Assembly: GCF_902459775.1 (NCBI RefSeq)
Contig: NZ_CABPSQ010000006.1
Span: 124,001 to 188,000 of the forward strand
DNA length: 64,000 nucleotides
Direction: 5' to 3'
DNA from: Pandoraea captiosa
GTDB taxonomy: Bacteria; Pseudomonadota; Gammaproteobacteria; Burkholderiales; Burkholderiaceae
The notes beneath the pieces were generated by a model, which was not told where the DNA came from, searched no databases, and was given only the letters and a program-made list of their open reading frames with translations. This document shows, piece by piece, positions 52,309-64,000 of this stretch. How positions within the stretch are numbered: position 1 is the stretch's first letter; each line of letters starts with the position of its first letter. Made by a program: the position numbers and the translations under genes.

Positions 52309-53511
52309 TCAGTCGATTTCGAACAGTGCCGCGGTGCCCATGCCACCGCCGATGCACATCGAAACGACCACATACCGCACACCACGGCGCTTTCCCTCAA
52401 GCAGTGCATGCCCCGTCAGTCGACTCCCGGTCATACCGAAGGGATGGCCGATGGCGATCGCGCCGCCGTTGACGTTAAGCCGCTCCGAAGGAATTCCCAA
52501 TTGGTCGCGGCAATAGATCACCTGGCATGCGAAAGCCTCGTTGAGCTCCCAGAGCCCAATGTCCGCGACGCTCAGACCATGACGTTTCAGAAGCTTCGGA
52601 ATGGCAAAGACGGGACCAATGCCCATCTCGTCGGCCCGGCATCCCGCGACCGCAAATCCGCGGTAGGCGCCGAGCGGCTTGAGTCCGCGGCGATTCGCTT
52701 CGTCCCGGCTCATCAGCAGGCATGCCGAAGCCCCGTCAGAGAGCTGACTTGAATTGCCCGCCGTGATGAATTCACCTTGGCTGACCCATTCGCCGTCCTT
52801 CCACACCGGCTTGAGCAGCGAGAGGGACGCCATCGACGTGTCTGCACGATTGCCTTCATCCGCGCCAAGAACCACTCTCGACTTCCCGCTCGGATTGCCC
52901 TCCTTGTCGAACAATTGCTTCTCGACGTCGGCAGGGATGATCTCCGGTTCGAACAAACCGTCTCGCTGCGCCGATGCGACGCGCTGCTGACTCGACAGTG
53001 CGTATTCGTCCTGCGCCTGACGGGAAATACCGTAGCGGCTCGCGACGAGTTCAGCCGTTTCGATCATCGGGATATAGGCGGTGGGATCCATCGCCAGCAC
53101 GGCTGCCGATCGCGCACGGTAAGCGTTCTTGTGCTTGTTCTGCGTGAGCGATATCGACTCGACGCCACCGGCCACCGCAATATCGAGCTCACCGCACATG
53201 ATGCTCTTGGCAACCATCGAGATGGCCATCAGTCCCGAAGAACACATACGATCCACCGACGCGCCCGGAACCGTCTCGGGCAGGCCGGCGGCTCGCGCGA
53301 CCAGACGCCCGAGGTTGTATCCCTGTGTGCCCTGCTGTGCTGCGACCCCGAGGACAACGTCGTCGATAAGTTCGGGCTCCACACCACTGCGCTCAACGAC
53401 GGCGCGCGTCACGTGAGCGCCCAGCCATGGGGCCTCCGTGTCGTTAAAGGCCCCACGGAAAGCCTTTCCGATGGCGGTGCGTGCAGTGGCGACAACGACA
53501 GCTTCTCTCAT
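52309..53511 (-). CDS. Acetyl-CoA acyltransferase (thiolase)
   Basis: A complete 400-residue thiolase: nucleophile in ASVDRMCSSGLMAISM, GGAIAIGHPFGMTGSR with the catalytic His, and CIGGGMGTAALFEI with the second Cys. AAGGA lies 5 bases before ATG at 53511. It leads a three-gene operon with the ChsH-like hydratase and a crotonase, directly from a shared promoter element. It is distinct from the FadA6-like thiolase; a FadA5-like job on a steroid side chain would fit its neighbours. Confidence 0.9.
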   Translation of the reverse strand: MREAVVVATARTAIGKAFRGAFNDTEAPWLGAHVTRAVVERSGVEPELIDDVVLGVAAQQGTQGYNLGRLVARAAGLPETVPGASVDRMCSSGLMAISMVAKSIMCGELDIAVAGGVESISLTQNKHKNAYRARSAAVLAMDPTAYIPMIETAELVASRYGISRQAQDEYALSSQQRVASAQRDGLFEPEIIPADVEKQLFDKEGNPSGKSRVVLGADEGNRADTSMASLSLLKPVWKDGEWVSQGEFITAGNSSQLSDGASACLLMSRDEANRRGLKPLGAYRGFAVAGCRADEMGIGPVFAIPKLLKRHGLSVADIGLWELNEAFACQVIYCRDQLGIPSERLNVNGGAIAIGHPFGMTGSRLTGHALLEGKRRGVRYVVVSMCIGGGMGTAALFEID

Positions 53512-53556
53512 AGCGTTCCTTGCATTCGGCGCTGCAACGACGCAGCAGTTGCACGA

Positions 53557-53600
53557 ATACTGGAACTGGACGATCCATGCGTCATCGTCCATTGAGACTA
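53557..53600 (-). promoter_or_regulatory. Steroid-cluster promoter element upstream of the thiolase operon
   Basis: Reading leftward, TAGTCTCAATGGACGAT occupies 53600-53584 and is followed by G. CAGTAT (53562-53557) lies 21 bp after the 17-mer. It forms a divergent pair with the etfB site 35 bp away. Confidence 0.74.
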
Positions 53601-53635
53601 TCCCCGCGAATGGGTTAAAGATGCCTGCTCCGCCT

Positions 53636-53679
53636 TAGTCCACAAGGACGATGCTGCACCGCAATGCCCGCCCTAAAGT
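53636..53679 (+). promoter_or_regulatory. Steroid-cluster promoter element upstream of etfB
   Basis: TAGTCCACAAGGACGAT at 53636-53652 is followed by G, and TAAAGT (53674-53679) starts 21 bp after the 17-mer. The etfB start lies 74 bp downstream of the element. Confidence 0.76.
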
Positions 53680-53726
53680 TGGCGCACCGGGTCTAAGGAG
53701 CCCGTTCGTGAACTGGGAGTCGTGGG

Positions 53727-54491
53727 ATGAAAATTTTGGTGCCCGTCAAACGGGTAATTGACCCGAACGTCAAAGCACGCGTCAAACCGGACGGTTCGGG
53801 CGTGGACCTCGCCAACGTCAAGATGGCGGTCAACCCTTTCGACGAAATCGCCGTCGAAGCGGCCGTCAGAGCCAGGGAAGCCGGCGTCGCGTCCGAAGTC
53901 ATCGTGGTGTCGTGCGGTCCGGATCAGGCGCAGGAGACGCTGCGCACCGCGTTGGCCCTGGGGGCCGACCGTGCCATTCTGGTCAGAACCGACGCGGATC
54001 TTCAGCCGCTTGCCGTCGCGAAACTACTCAAGGAAGTGGTGGATCGGGAAGCGCCGTCCCTTGTCATTTGCGGCAAGCAGGCCATCGACGACGACTCGAA
54101 TCAGACCGGGCAAATGCTCGCCGCACTGGCCGACATGCCTCAGGCAACGTTCGCATCGGAGATCCGATTCAGCGACGGCGCAGCGATCGTCAGCCGCGAG
54201 GTCGACGGCGGCACCGAAACCCTTTGCGTTGAACTGCCCGCCGTTGTGACGACCGACCTTCGTCTGAACGAGCCGCGCTACGTCACCCTGCCGAACATCA
54301 TGAAGGCGAAGAAGAAGCCGCTGGCGTCGATCACGCCCGACGAGCTTGGTGTGGACGTCACGCCTCGGCTCACCACCGTCAGTGTTTCCGAGCCGCCGTC
54401 GCGTAGCGCCGGCATCAAGGTCCCTGACGTCACCACGTTGCTCCAGAAGTTGAAGTCGGAAGCCAAAGTCATCCAGGAAATCGGAAAATGA
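53727..54491 (+). CDS. etfB: Electron transfer flavoprotein subunit beta
   Basis: The 254-residue protein begins [20 protein letters not shown] and has [16 protein letters not shown] and [21 protein letters not shown], the AMP-binding features of EtfB. With EtfA it takes electrons from acyl-CoA dehydrogenases and passes them to ETF-ubiquinone oxidoreductase. It overlaps etfA by 4 bases. The shared promoter element and the four dehydrogenase genes in the cluster suggest it is a dedicated, substrate-inducible ETF. Confidence 0.95.
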   Translation: MKILVPVKRVIDPNVKARVKPDGSGVDLANVKMAVNPFDEIAVEAAVRAREAGVASEVIVVSCGPDQAQETLRTALALGADRAILVRTDADLQPLAVAKLLKEVVDREAPSLVICGKQAIDDDSNQTGQMLAALADMPQATFASEIRFSDGAAIVSREVDGGTETLCVELPAVVTTDLRLNEPRYVTLPNIMKAKKKPLASITPDELGVDVTPRLTTVSVSEPPSRSAGIKVPDVTTLLQKLKSEAKVIQEIGK

Positions 54492-55426
54492 CAACACTCG
54501 TCATCGCAGAGCATGATCACCAATCGGTAAAGCCCGCAACGCTCAGCGCCATCTCGGCAGCCCAGGCCATCGGCGGCGAGATTCATGTCTTGATCGCTGG
54601 TAGCGGGACCGCCGCCGTTGCCGAACAGGCCGGTCGCGTCGCCGGCGTCAGCAAGGTCCTCGTCGCGGATGCGGAGCATCTCTGCGACGGACTTGCAGAG
54701 AATCTGCAGAACACGGTTCTGGACATCGCGCGACAGTACACGCACGTTCTGGCTGCGGCGAGCGCACACGGAAAGAACCTGATGCCGCGTATCGCCGCGT
54801 GTCTCGACGTCGCACAGATCAGCGATGTCATTGCCGTGATTTCGCCCGACACGTTCAAACGTCCGATCTATGCGGGCAACGCCATCGCCACGGTGAAATC
54901 ATCTGACGCGATCAAAGTGCTGACCATTCGCGCGACAGCGTTCGATGTCGCTTGCCTGGGGGACAGCACCGCGGAAATTTCGACGCTCTCCGCCGGAGCG
55001 GCGTGCGCCAAGGTCAAGCTGGTGGGACGCGAAATCGCGCAGCTCACGCGTCCGGAGTTGGCGTCTGCCGCCATCGTGGTTTCAGGCGGACGGGGACTTA
55101 ACAGCAAGGAAAATTACGAGAACGTTCTCGCACCGCTGGCCGACAAGCTGAATGCCGCGTTGGGTGCATCTCGCGCAGCAGTGGATTCCGGCTTCGCGCC
55201 GAACGATTACCAGGTGGGACAAACCGGCAAAGTGGTCGCGCCGGACCTTTACATCGCGGTCGGGATCTCCGGCGCCATCCAGCATCTGGCCGGCATGAAA
55301 GAGTCGAAAGTCATCGTCGCCATCAATCAGGATCCCGAAGCACCTATCTTTGGCGTGGCTGACTATGGGCTGGTCGGCGATCTTTTCTCCGCCGTTCCGG
55401 AAATGGTGCAAGGGCTGGGTGGCTGA
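54488..55426 (+). CDS. etfA: Electron transfer flavoprotein subunit alpha
   Basis: The 312-residue protein has the C-terminal FAD domain: [61 protein letters not shown] and [18 protein letters not shown]. It forms the ETF heterodimer with EtfB. Its ATG sits inside the etfB stop (4-base overlap). A TetR-type gene follows after 11 bp. Confidence 0.95.
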   Translation: MTTLVIAEHDHQSVKPATLSAISAAQAIGGEIHVLIAGSGTAAVAEQAGRVAGVSKVLVADAEHLCDGLAENLQNTVLDIARQYTHVLAAASAHGKNLMPRIAACLDVAQISDVIAVISPDTFKRPIYAGNAIATVKSSDAIKVLTIRATAFDVACLGDSTAEISTLSAGAACAKVKLVGREIAQLTRPELASAAIVVSGGRGLNSKENYENVLAPLADKLNAALGASRAAVDSGFAPNDYQVGQTGKVVAPDLYIAVGISGAIQHLAGMKESKVIVAINQDPEAPIFGVADYGLVGDLFSAVPEMVQGLGG

Positions 55427-55437
55427 CCCGGATCGAC

Positions 55438-56370
55438 ATGGAAATGTTTGCTGATGAGACAGTGCGCTCGGCGCGACGCAAAAGACAACCGTCGATCACT
55501 CGCGAAGCGATACTTGACAGCGCGGAATCGCTCTTCGCACTGGAAGGGCGAGCCAAAACGACGCTCGATGACATTGCGAGGAACGCCAACTTGACGCGTG
55601 GCGCAATTTACGTGCACTTCCGCAGCAAGGACGACGTTTTCGACGCCATGTTTCGTCGCGCGTGGGATCCGATTTACGACGCTCTGGACACTTGTGTCGA
55701 CAGTCGGGATGACACCGTCCTTCGGTCTTTGCGCGACGTTTTGGTGTCGGCATTGCAATCGCTGAGCACGGATGCTCGTCGACGTCGGATGGCCGAAATC
55801 CTGCTCAACAAGAGCGAGTTCATTGGCGACGAAGTCAAAACGGTTGAGCTGGTGCGCGCCAATGCGGAGAAGGCGATTCTGCACATCACGCGAGCGCTTG
55901 AGCGTGCCGTGGCCCTGAGGCAAATGGTGGAAACGTTCGACGCACGGGCGTTTGCACGGCTCATTCACTCCCAGTTCTCCGGCATTGTTTATGACACGCT
56001 GCGCCTGCCGAACGTGGTGACGCCGTGTGACGGCATTCGCAGCCTGAACACGATATTCGCGTTGATCGAGCGCCTTTACTCAAGAGATCCCGTCACTCGA
56101 GAGGGCGATCTCACTTCCCCCGCCACGATTCGGGGCAAACCGGTATTTGGAATCAGGAATATGAACGAACGCGCTACTGCATCTGCACCAACGTACGAAC
56201 GGCAGCCTACGGCTGCGGCGGCCCACGGCGCGTCGCCGACGGTACGCCCGTCTGTCTCTTCTGCCGCTTCTGCCACTTCGGGACGTTCGCCGGTGACGAA
56301 CTGTTGGGCATGGTCGAACGAGTCCTACGACTGGATGGATTTCCACACGCCATACATGTCGGTGGAGTGA
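55438..56370 (+). CDS. TetR/AcrR-family regulator with an extended C-terminal tail
   Basis: The 310-residue protein has a normal TetR N-terminus: REAILDSAESLFALEGRAKT and the helix-turn-helix TTLDDIARNANLTRGAIYVHF (41-61). The ligand-binding part, of the AcrR C-terminal type, ends near residue 220. The last 85-90 residues are rich in Ala, Ser, Thr and Pro and look unstructured, which is unusual for a family of about 200 residues. The gene follows etfA by 11 bp and is probably co-transcribed. It may be a repressor of a local operon; no link to the TAGTC element is shown. Confidence 0.85.
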   Translation: MEMFADETVRSARRKRQPSITREAILDSAESLFALEGRAKTTLDDIARNANLTRGAIYVHFRSKDDVFDAMFRRAWDPIYDALDTCVDSRDDTVLRSLRDVLVSALQSLSTDARRRRMAEILLNKSEFIGDEVKTVELVRANAEKAILHITRALERAVALRQMVETFDARAFARLIHSQFSGIVYDTLRLPNVVTPCDGIRSLNTIFALIERLYSRDPVTREGDLTSPATIRGKPVFGIRNMNERATASAPTYERQPTAAAAHGASPTVRPSVSSAASATSGRSPVTNCWAWSNESYDWMDFHTPYMSVE

Positions 56371-56410
56371 ACCTCTACCGTTATCTCGTTCATCCGCCGA
56401 CGCAGAAAAC

Positions 56411-56436
56411 AAAAAAGCCCTTGAATGATCAAGGGC
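56411..56436 (-). terminator. Intrinsic terminator of tRNA-Ser
   Basis: GCCCTTGA and TCAAGGGC form a perfect 8-bp stem with a 4-nt loop; on the minus strand six T residues follow. It lies 13 bp past the encoded CCA end of the tRNA and may also act weakly on transcripts from the TetR gene on the other strand. Confidence 0.85.
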
Positions 56437-56449
56437 TTCATTGTGTGCT

Positions 56450-56540
56450 TGGCGGAGAGGGTGGGATTCGAACCCACGATACGGTATAACCGTATACCGG
56501 ATTTCGAGTCCGGCGCATTCGACCACTCTGCCACCTCTCC
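56450..56540 (-). tRNA. tRNA-Ser (anticodon CGA)
   Basis: On the minus strand a 91-nt tRNA, CCA end included, folds with the acceptor GGAGAGG/CCTCTCC, discriminator G and encoded CCA. The D-arm GTGGCAGAGTGG, the anticodon stem CCGGA/TCCGG with loop CTCGAAA (anticodon CGA, reading UCG) and the T-arm GTGGGTTCGAATCCCAC are visible. The long variable arm (TATACGGTTATACCGTA) is typical of class II serine tRNAs. It lies downstream of serS on the same strand and has its own promoter at 56597-56624. Confidence 0.97.
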
Positions 56541-56596
56541 AAGCGTTCTTTCTGCTTTGGTTCGCTGCCTGAGTGGCCTCAAGCAGCGAGAAAGAG

Positions 56597-56624
56597 ATTA
56601 TAGCCGAATTTCTTTTTTCAGCAA
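56597..56624 (-). promoter_or_regulatory. Sigma-70 promoter of tRNA-Ser
   Basis: On the minus strand a consensus -10 TATAAT (56602-56597) lies 16 bp after a -35-like TTGCTG (56624-56619). It sits about 55 bp before the tRNA 5' end and 19 bp after the serS stop. Confidence 0.65.
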
Positions 56625-56642
56625 CCCCTTTTTCGAAGTTTT

Positions 56643-58241
<1,599 letters not shown>

Positions 58242-59672
58242 TCAGGCGGACTCGTCTTCCCCTGTGTCCGCTGGCGGCGTCTTCGTGGCAGTGGATGACG
58301 ACGACTTGCTCTCGGCGCCCGGCGCCCTGGCGGGCCCGTCGCCCATCTTTCGTCCCTTGGCATCCTTGGCATTCGCGCGACGCCATTCGGCATCGAGCGA
58401 CTTCAGCCAGTTGAGCTTCTCGCCGATCTTGCCCTCCAGCCCGCGCGGCACCGGACGGTACCAGTTCTGCGCCCGCAGGTCGTCAGGGAAATACGTCTCA
58501 CCGGCCGCGTAGGCATCGGGCTCATCGTGCGCGTACCGATACTCGTGGCCGTAGCCGAGTTCCTTCATGAGCTTCGTCGGGGCATTGCGCAGGTGAATCG
58601 GCACCGCCCGCGTTTTGTCCTTGCCGACGAAGGCACGCGCCTGGTTGTACGCGTTGTAGCCTGCGTTCGACTTCGGCGCCGACGCGAGATAAAGAATCGC
58701 CTGCGCCAGCGCCAGTTCCCCCTCGGGCGTACCGAGACGCTCGTACGTCTCGGCCGCATCCAGTGCGATGCGTGCGGCGCGGGGGTCGGCCAGACCGATG
58801 TCCTCCCACGCCATGCGCACGATGCGACGCGACAGGTAACGCGGATCGGCGCCGCCGTCAAGCATGCGGCAGAACCAGTACAGTGCGCCGTCCGGCGAAC
58901 TGCCGCGCACGGATTTGTGCAACGCGCTGATCTGGTCGTAAAACGCGTCGCCGCCCTTGTCGAAACGACGCAGATTCTCGGCCAGTACGCTGGCAAGCAA
59001 CGCCTCGTCGATGATCTCCAGATCCTGCGACATCGCCGCTTGCGCCACGATCTCGACATTGTTCAACAGCTTGCGGCCATCGCCGTCGGCCGAGTCGATC
59101 AGCCCCTGACGCGCTTCGTCAGTGAAAACGATGTCGCCCAACTCGTGCGCTGCGCGCGTGACCATCTCGCCGAGCTCTTCGTCGTTCAGACTCTTGAGCA
59201 CGTAGACCGCCGCACGCGAGAGCAATGCGCCATTGACTTCGAACGACGGGTTCTCCGTCGTCGCGCCAACGAAGATGAAGAGACCGGACTCGACGTGCGG
59301 CAGGAATGCATCCTGCTGGGCCTTGTTGAAGCGATGCACCTCGTCGACGAACACGACCGTCTGCTTGCCCTGCGCGCGCTGAATCTGCGCGGCCTCGACG
59401 GCGTCGCGAATGTCCTTGACCCCGGAGAGCACCGCCGATAACGCAATGAAGTACGCCTTGAAGGCGTCCGCCATCAGGCGGGCGAGCGTCGTCTTGCCGA
59501 CGCCCGGCGGTCCCCACAGGATCATCGAATGCGGACGACCGGCCTCGAATGCGACGCGCAAAGGCTTCCCCTTGCCCAGCAGATGACGCTGACCAATCAC
59601 ATCGTCGATGGTATGGGGGCGAAGGCGCTCGGCCAAAGGCACCGAAGCCGACAGTGGGGCGTCGTTTGGCAT
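58242..59672 (-). CDS. rarA: Replication-associated recombination protein A (RarA/MgsA), AAA+ ATPase
   Basis: The 476-residue AAA+ protein has Walker [10 protein letters not shown], Walker [16 protein letters not shown], a sensor region [14 protein letters not shown], and the C-terminal tetramerisation part ([23 protein letters not shown]). It acts at stalled replication forks together with clamp-loader-like activity. The last 35-40 residues (rich in Lys, Ser, Ala) exceed the common family end. A perfect 10-bp hairpin (59686-59709) stands 14 bp before the start. It lies between lolA and serS, a conserved Burkholderiales order. Confidence 0.95.
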   Translation of the reverse strand: MPNDAPLSASVPLAERLRPHTIDDVIGQRHLLGKGKPLRVAFEAGRPHSMILWGPPGVGKTTLARLMADAFKAYFIALSAVLSGVKDIRDAVEAAQIQRAQGKQTVVFVDEVHRFNKAQQDAFLPHVESGLFIFVGATTENPSFEVNGALLSRAAVYVLKSLNDEELGEMVTRAAHELGDIVFTDEARQGLIDSADGDGRKLLNNVEIVAQAAMSQDLEIIDEALLASVLAENLRRFDKGGDAFYDQISALHKSVRGSSPDGALYWFCRMLDGGADPRYLSRRIVRMAWEDIGLADPRAARIALDAAETYERLGTPEGELALAQAILYLASAPKSNAGYNAYNQARAFVGKDKTRAVPIHLRNAPTKLMKELGYGHEYRYAHDEPDAYAAGETYFPDDLRAQNWYRPVPRGLEGKIGEKLNWLKSLDAEWRRANAKDAKGRKMGDGPARAPGAESKSSSSTATKTPPADTGEDESA

Positions 59673-59685
59673 GTTCTCAAGCAGC

Positions 59686-59709
59686 GCGGCCGGGGGAATC
59701 CCCGGCCGC
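59686..59709 (-). promoter_or_regulatory. GC-rich hairpin just before the rarA start
   Basis: GCGGCCGGGG and CCCCGGCCGC form a perfect 10-bp stem with a 4-nt loop, ending 14 bp before the rarA ATG. No U-tract follows on the minus strand. It may end lolA transcripts with Rho or set translation of rarA by crowding its ribosome site. Confidence 0.5.
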
Positions 59710-59781
59710 AGTCAGATAATCAGATGTCCCCATTATGCCAGCCCGTCGGCCAACCCGTCGGGGATGCCGGGAATGCCGCCA

Positions 59782-59837
59782 TCACCGCTATCGCCGCTAC
59801 CGCTGGTACCGCCGGTATCGCCGGTATCGCCGGTATT
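59782..59837. repeat. 9-bp tandem repeat between lolA and rarA
   Basis: Three exact or near-exact units of GCCGGTATC (59811-59837) follow diverged copies from about 59782. It lies in the non-coding gap downstream of lolA. Its copy number may vary between strains. Confidence 0.6.
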
Positions 59838-59886
59838 GCGCTTCCCGGTAACAATGGGGAATCCGTGGGATCGGGGTCGCGCCGGC

Positions 59887-60543
59887 TTATCCCTTGATGA
59901 CGTCGGCGCCCTTGGGCACCGTGAATTTGAAGTTGCCCGCCGGCAGCGACGGATTCTTCTGCATATTGCTGAACGTGAGCAAGGTCACGTTGCCGAACGC
60001 ATCGTAAAGCTCCATCGCAGCCAGATTGCCATCGCGAAAACCGATGCCCACGCGCTGGAACTGCGTGTCCTGCGACTTGGGCTTGAGCTCCACCCAGTCG
60101 ATGCCGTTCTTCACGCCGGCATCCTTGAGCGAAAAGCTTTTCTCGATGTCGTTGCTGCCGAACAGAATCGCCGCCGGGCTCGCGCCGAGCGAGTCGCCCA
60201 GCTTGCGCTCCGTGACCTGATTCAGATCCTTGTCGTAGACATAAAGCGTCGTGCCGTCCGCCTGCAACAACTGGTCGTAAGGCTTCGTGTAATGCCAGAC
60301 GAACTGACCGGGACGCGAGAACTCGAACGTGCCCGAGGCATTGTTCGTCACCTTCATCGCGCCGTCCTGCCCCTGTTGCGGCTTCACCTGCTTCTGCTCA
60401 AACTCGCCGCGCGCCGACTTCACCTGCGCCGCGAACGCCTTGAGTTGTGCCGTGCCGCTCGCATACACCGGTGCAACCATCGCTGCCAGTGTGACACCCA
60501 CCGCGCCCACCATGAGCGGCAAACTGCGCTTGAATCCCAGCAT
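59887..60543 (-). CDS. lolA: Outer-membrane lipoprotein carrier protein LolA
   Basis: The 218-residue periplasmic protein has a signal peptide (cleavage likely near VYASG, residue 29) and the LolA features [53 protein letters not shown]-like core. It carries lipoproteins from LolCDE in the inner membrane to LolB. It begins 5 bp after ftsK, so it is in the same operon. Confidence 0.95.
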   Translation of the reverse strand: MLGFKRSLPLMVGAVGVTLAAMVAPVYASGTAQLKAFAAQVKSARGEFEQKQVKPQQGQDGAMKVTNNASGTFEFSRPGQFVWHYTKPYDQLLQADGTTLYVYDKDLNQVTERKLGDSLGASPAAILFGSNDIEKSFSLKDAGVKNGIDWVELKPKSQDTQFQRVGIGFRDGNLAAMELYDAFGNVTLLTFSNMQKNPSLPAGNFKFTVPKGADVIKG

Positions 60544-60548
60544 GTTCC

Positions 60549-62870
60549 TTATTCTCCCTCGCGATTCGGCACCAGAATTTCCCGATTGCCGTTGCTCGCC
60601 ATCGCCGACACGACGCCGGACTGTTCCATCTGTTCGAGCAGACGCGCCGCCCGGTTGTAACCGATGCGCAAATGACGCTGCACCAGCGAGATCGACGCAC
60701 GCCGCTGCTTGAGCACCACGGCCACCGCCTGATCGTACAGGGGATCGGACTCACCGCCCCCCTCGCCGGTTCCTGCGCCTGCGCCGTCGATACCGCCGTC
60801 TTCGCCTTCGGTCGCGCCGTCCAGGATCCCCTCGACGTAGTTCGCTTCGCCCTGTTCCCTGAGCCGTTCGACCACGCGATGCACCTCGTCGTCGGACACA
60901 AACGCCCCATGCACACGCAACGGCAGCCCGGTGCCCGGCGGCATGTAGAGCATGTCACCCATGCCGAGCAACGTCTCGGCGCCCTGCTGGTCCAGAATCG
61001 TGCGCGAGTCGATCTTCGACGACACCTGGAACGCCACCCGCGTGGGCACGTTGGCTTTGATGAGGCCCGTAATCACGTCCACCGACGGACGCTGCGTCGC
61101 CAGAATCAGGTGAATGCCCGCCGCACGCGCTTTCTGCGCGATCCGGGCGATCAACTCTTCGACCTTCTTGCCGACGACCATCATCAGGTCGGCCAATTCG
61201 TCGATCACAACAACGATGTACGGCAAACGCTGCAACGGTTCCGGCTCGTCCGGGGTCAGCGAGAATGGATTCGGAATGTGCTCTTCGCGCTTGGCCGCAT
61301 CGTCGATCTTGTTGTTGTATCCGGCCAGATTGCGCACGCCGAGCTTGCTCATCAGCTTGTAACGGCGCTCCATCTCCGCGACCACCCAGTTCAGCGCATG
61401 CCCCGCCTGACGCATGTCCGTGACCACCGGGCACAACAGATGCTGAATGCCTTCGTACATGCTCATTTCGAGCATCTTCGGATCGATCAGGATCAGGCGC
61501 ACCTGCTCGGCCGTCGCCTTGTACAGCAGCGACAGGATCATCGCGTTGATCCCCACCGACTTGCCCGAACCGGTGGTACCGGCAACCAGCAGGTGAGGCA
61601 TCTTGGCCAGATCCGCCACGACCGGCTTGCCGCCGATGTCCTTGCCGAGCGCCAGCGTCAGAAGCGACGACGAACTGTTGTAGACCTCCGAGCCGAGAAT
61701 TTCCGTCATCCGCACCGTTTGACGACGCGGATTCGGCAACTCCAGCCCCATGTAGTTCTTGCCGGGGATCGTCTCGACCACGCGAATCGACACGAGCGAC
61801 AACGAGCGCGCCAGATCCTTCGCCAGATTCACGATCTGGCTGCCCTTCACGCCGGTGGCGGGTTCGATCTCGTAACGCGTGATGACAGGGCCGGGATAGG
61901 CGGCCACCACGCTCACTTCGACGCCGAAATCCTTGAGCTTTTTCTCAATCAGGCGCGACGTGAATTCTAGCGTCTCTTCCGAGACCGTCTCCTGCGCCAC
62001 CGGCGCGGCATCGAGCAACGCCAGCGGCGGGAGGATGGAGTCGGGCAGATCGGCGAACAGCGGTGCCTGCTTTTCCTTCTCGACCCGCTCGCTCTTGGGG
62101 ACCACCTTGACCGGCGGCACGATCTGCACCGGTTCGTGCACTTCCGCGCGCACACGGTTTTGCACGACGGCACCTTCGCGTGCGATGGCCGCCTCCTCGC
62201 CCAGACGACGGTCCTGGCGCGCCTCGCGGCGGCGGCGGATCACGGTACCGGTATCGAGAATCACCGCACCGACCTTCTCGGCGGCCGACAACCAGGAGAA
62301 ATGGAAAAGGAGCGACAGTCCAAAGGCAAAGATGAGCAACAGCGCCAGCGTGCCGCCGGTAAAACCCAACGCATGCTGGAAGAAGCCGCCGACGGTCTCG
62401 CCGATGACGCCGCCCGAGCCGCGCGGCAATTGGGCCTTGAGGCGGTAAAGACGCAGGGATTCGATGCCCGCGCTCGAGAGCAGCACCATCAGGGAGGAGA
62501 CGATCTCCACCCATCCGCCGCTGGCCAGACGCTCGCGCAGCGGCGGCGCCTCGCGCCTGGCCGAGATCCGGCGATAGCCCGAGACCACGCGCCGGGCGAT
62601 AAAGACCACCAGCCAGTACGCGGACAGGCCGAGCATGAGCAGCAACATGTCGGCGACCCACGCGCCGACGCGCCCTGCCCAGTTGGAGATACGCTCCACG
62701 TGCGCCGCATGTGTCCAGCTGGGGTCCAGACGGCTGTAGGAGAACAACGCCATCAACAGGAACACCATCAGCGCAACTTGCGCCATCCAGCGGATTTCAT
62801 GGAAAAGGTGCGTCACCCGGTTGGGCAACGACGATCCGGCACCAGCAGAGTAGGAAGATTTCGTCGTCAT
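60549..62870 (-). CDS. ftsK: DNA translocase FtsK
   Basis: The 773-residue protein has an N-terminal membrane domain with four or more helices (about residues 25-190), a linker, the RecA-like motor with Walker [11 protein letters not shown] and Walker [15 protein letters not shown], and a C-terminal winged helix ([22 protein letters not shown]) that reads KOPS sites. It moves chromosome termini through the septum. ATG at 62870 ([14 protein letters not shown]) is chosen; the longer frame to 63098 lacks family sequence. Confidence 0.96.
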   Translation of the reverse strand: MTTKSSYSAGAGSSLPNRVTHLFHEIRWMAQVALMVFLLMALFSYSRLDPSWTHAAHVERISNWAGRVGAWVADMLLLMLGLSAYWLVVFIARRVVSGYRRISARREAPPLRERLASGGWVEIVSSLMVLLSSAGIESLRLYRLKAQLPRGSGGVIGETVGGFFQHALGFTGGTLALLLIFAFGLSLLFHFSWLSAAEKVGAVILDTGTVIRRRREARQDRRLGEEAAIAREGAVVQNRVRAEVHEPVQIVPPVKVVPKSERVEKEKQAPLFADLPDSILPPLALLDAAPVAQETVSEETLEFTSRLIEKKLKDFGVEVSVVAAYPGPVITRYEIEPATGVKGSQIVNLAKDLARSLSLVSIRVVETIPGKNYMGLELPNPRRQTVRMTEILGSEVYNSSSSLLTLALGKDIGGKPVVADLAKMPHLLVAGTTGSGKSVGINAMILSLLYKATAEQVRLILIDPKMLEMSMYEGIQHLLCPVVTDMRQAGHALNWVVAEMERRYKLMSKLGVRNLAGYNNKIDDAAKREEHIPNPFSLTPDEPEPLQRLPYIVVVIDELADLMMVVGKKVEELIARIAQKARAAGIHLILATQRPSVDVITGLIKANVPTRVAFQVSSKIDSRTILDQQGAETLLGMGDMLYMPPGTGLPLRVHGAFVSDDEVHRVVERLREQGEANYVEGILDGATEGEDGGIDGAGAGTGEGGGESDPLYDQAVAVVLKQRRASISLVQRHLRIGYNRAARLLEQMEQSGVVSAMASNGNREILVPNREGE

Positions 62871-64000
<1,130 letters not shown>

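Noticed and set aside
1-56400. KstR/KstR2-type operators, as in actinobacterial steroid regulons
   Set aside because: No KstR-like repressor gene and no such palindromes were noticed at the operon starts; a different element is used.
56541-56642. Short hairpin after serS as its terminator
   Set aside because: A 6-bp stem with an A-rich loop lies there but no U-tract follows on the minus strand.

Overview
The window comes from a high-GC betaproteobacterium, most likely Burkholderiaceae (Pandoraea, Burkholderia or Cupriavidus type; the genus cannot be fixed from this sequence). The right end carries the housekeeping block tRNA-Ser(CGA) - serS - rarA - lolA - ftsK, with trxB divergent, an order familiar from Burkholderiales chromosomes. 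Everything from position 1 to about 56.4 kb is one very large catabolic cluster. Its gene content identifies it as a steroid degradation cluster of the 9,10-seco type.

Layout. 1-7.1 kb (leftward): cysD-cysNC, two short-chain dehydrogenases (SDR), an old-yellow-enzyme-type reductase and a SnoaL-like protein cut by the window edge. 7.4-20.75 kb (leftward, 14 tightly packed genes): an HsaC/TesB ring-cleaving dioxygenase, then the C/D-ring (HIP) pathway: ipdA, ipdB, an enoyl-CoA hydratase, ipdC, echA20, two heteromeric acyl-CoA dehydrogenase pairs, fadA6, an SDR, ipdF and a MaoC hydratase. 21.0-22.1 kb: kshA alone, with its own terminator. 22.3-30.5 kb (leftward): hsaA, kstD, two SDRs (one resembling Comamonas 3beta/17beta-hydroxysteroid dehydrogenase), kshB, fadD3 and a further SDR. 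30.75-32.5 kb (rightward): SDR plus HSL-type esterase. 32.6-35.4 kb: an AraC-type regulator divergent from a phytanoyl-CoA dioxygenase-like gene and an SDR. 35.5-43.5 kb (leftward): the three-gene transhydrogenase pntAA-pntAB-pntB, an SDR, an MFS transporter, a Baeyer-Villiger monooxygenase and an SDR. 43.75-50.4 kb (leftward): DUF1329, DUF1302, an RND/MMPL permease and a YCF48-like protein, a probable envelope module for hydrophobic substrates. 50.5-53.5 kb (leftward): thiolase, a ChsH-like double-hotdog hydratase and an enoyl-CoA hydratase. 53.7-56.4 kb (rightward): etfB, etfA and a TetR regulator.

How it works together (inference from family membership). KstD and KshAB open ring B; HsaA and the extradiol dioxygenase act on ring A; FadD3, IpdF, the IpdE-type dehydrogenases, IpdC, EchA20, IpdAB and FadA6 dismantle rings C/D. 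The ETF pair takes electrons from the acyl-CoA dehydrogenases, and the transhydrogenase could supply NADPH to the monooxygenase. hsaB, hsaD and hsaEFG homologues are not present here.

The main finding is a regulatory one. Ten promoters across the cluster, in both orientations, carry the same 18-bp element TAGTCYNNNNGGACGATG (reading in the direction of transcription), each followed 20-21 bp later by a -10-like hexamer. Almost every operon-leading gene of the cluster has it, including cysD, pntAA and etfB, and the housekeeping genes do not. This looks like the class-II activator site of a steroid regulon whose regulator is not identified.
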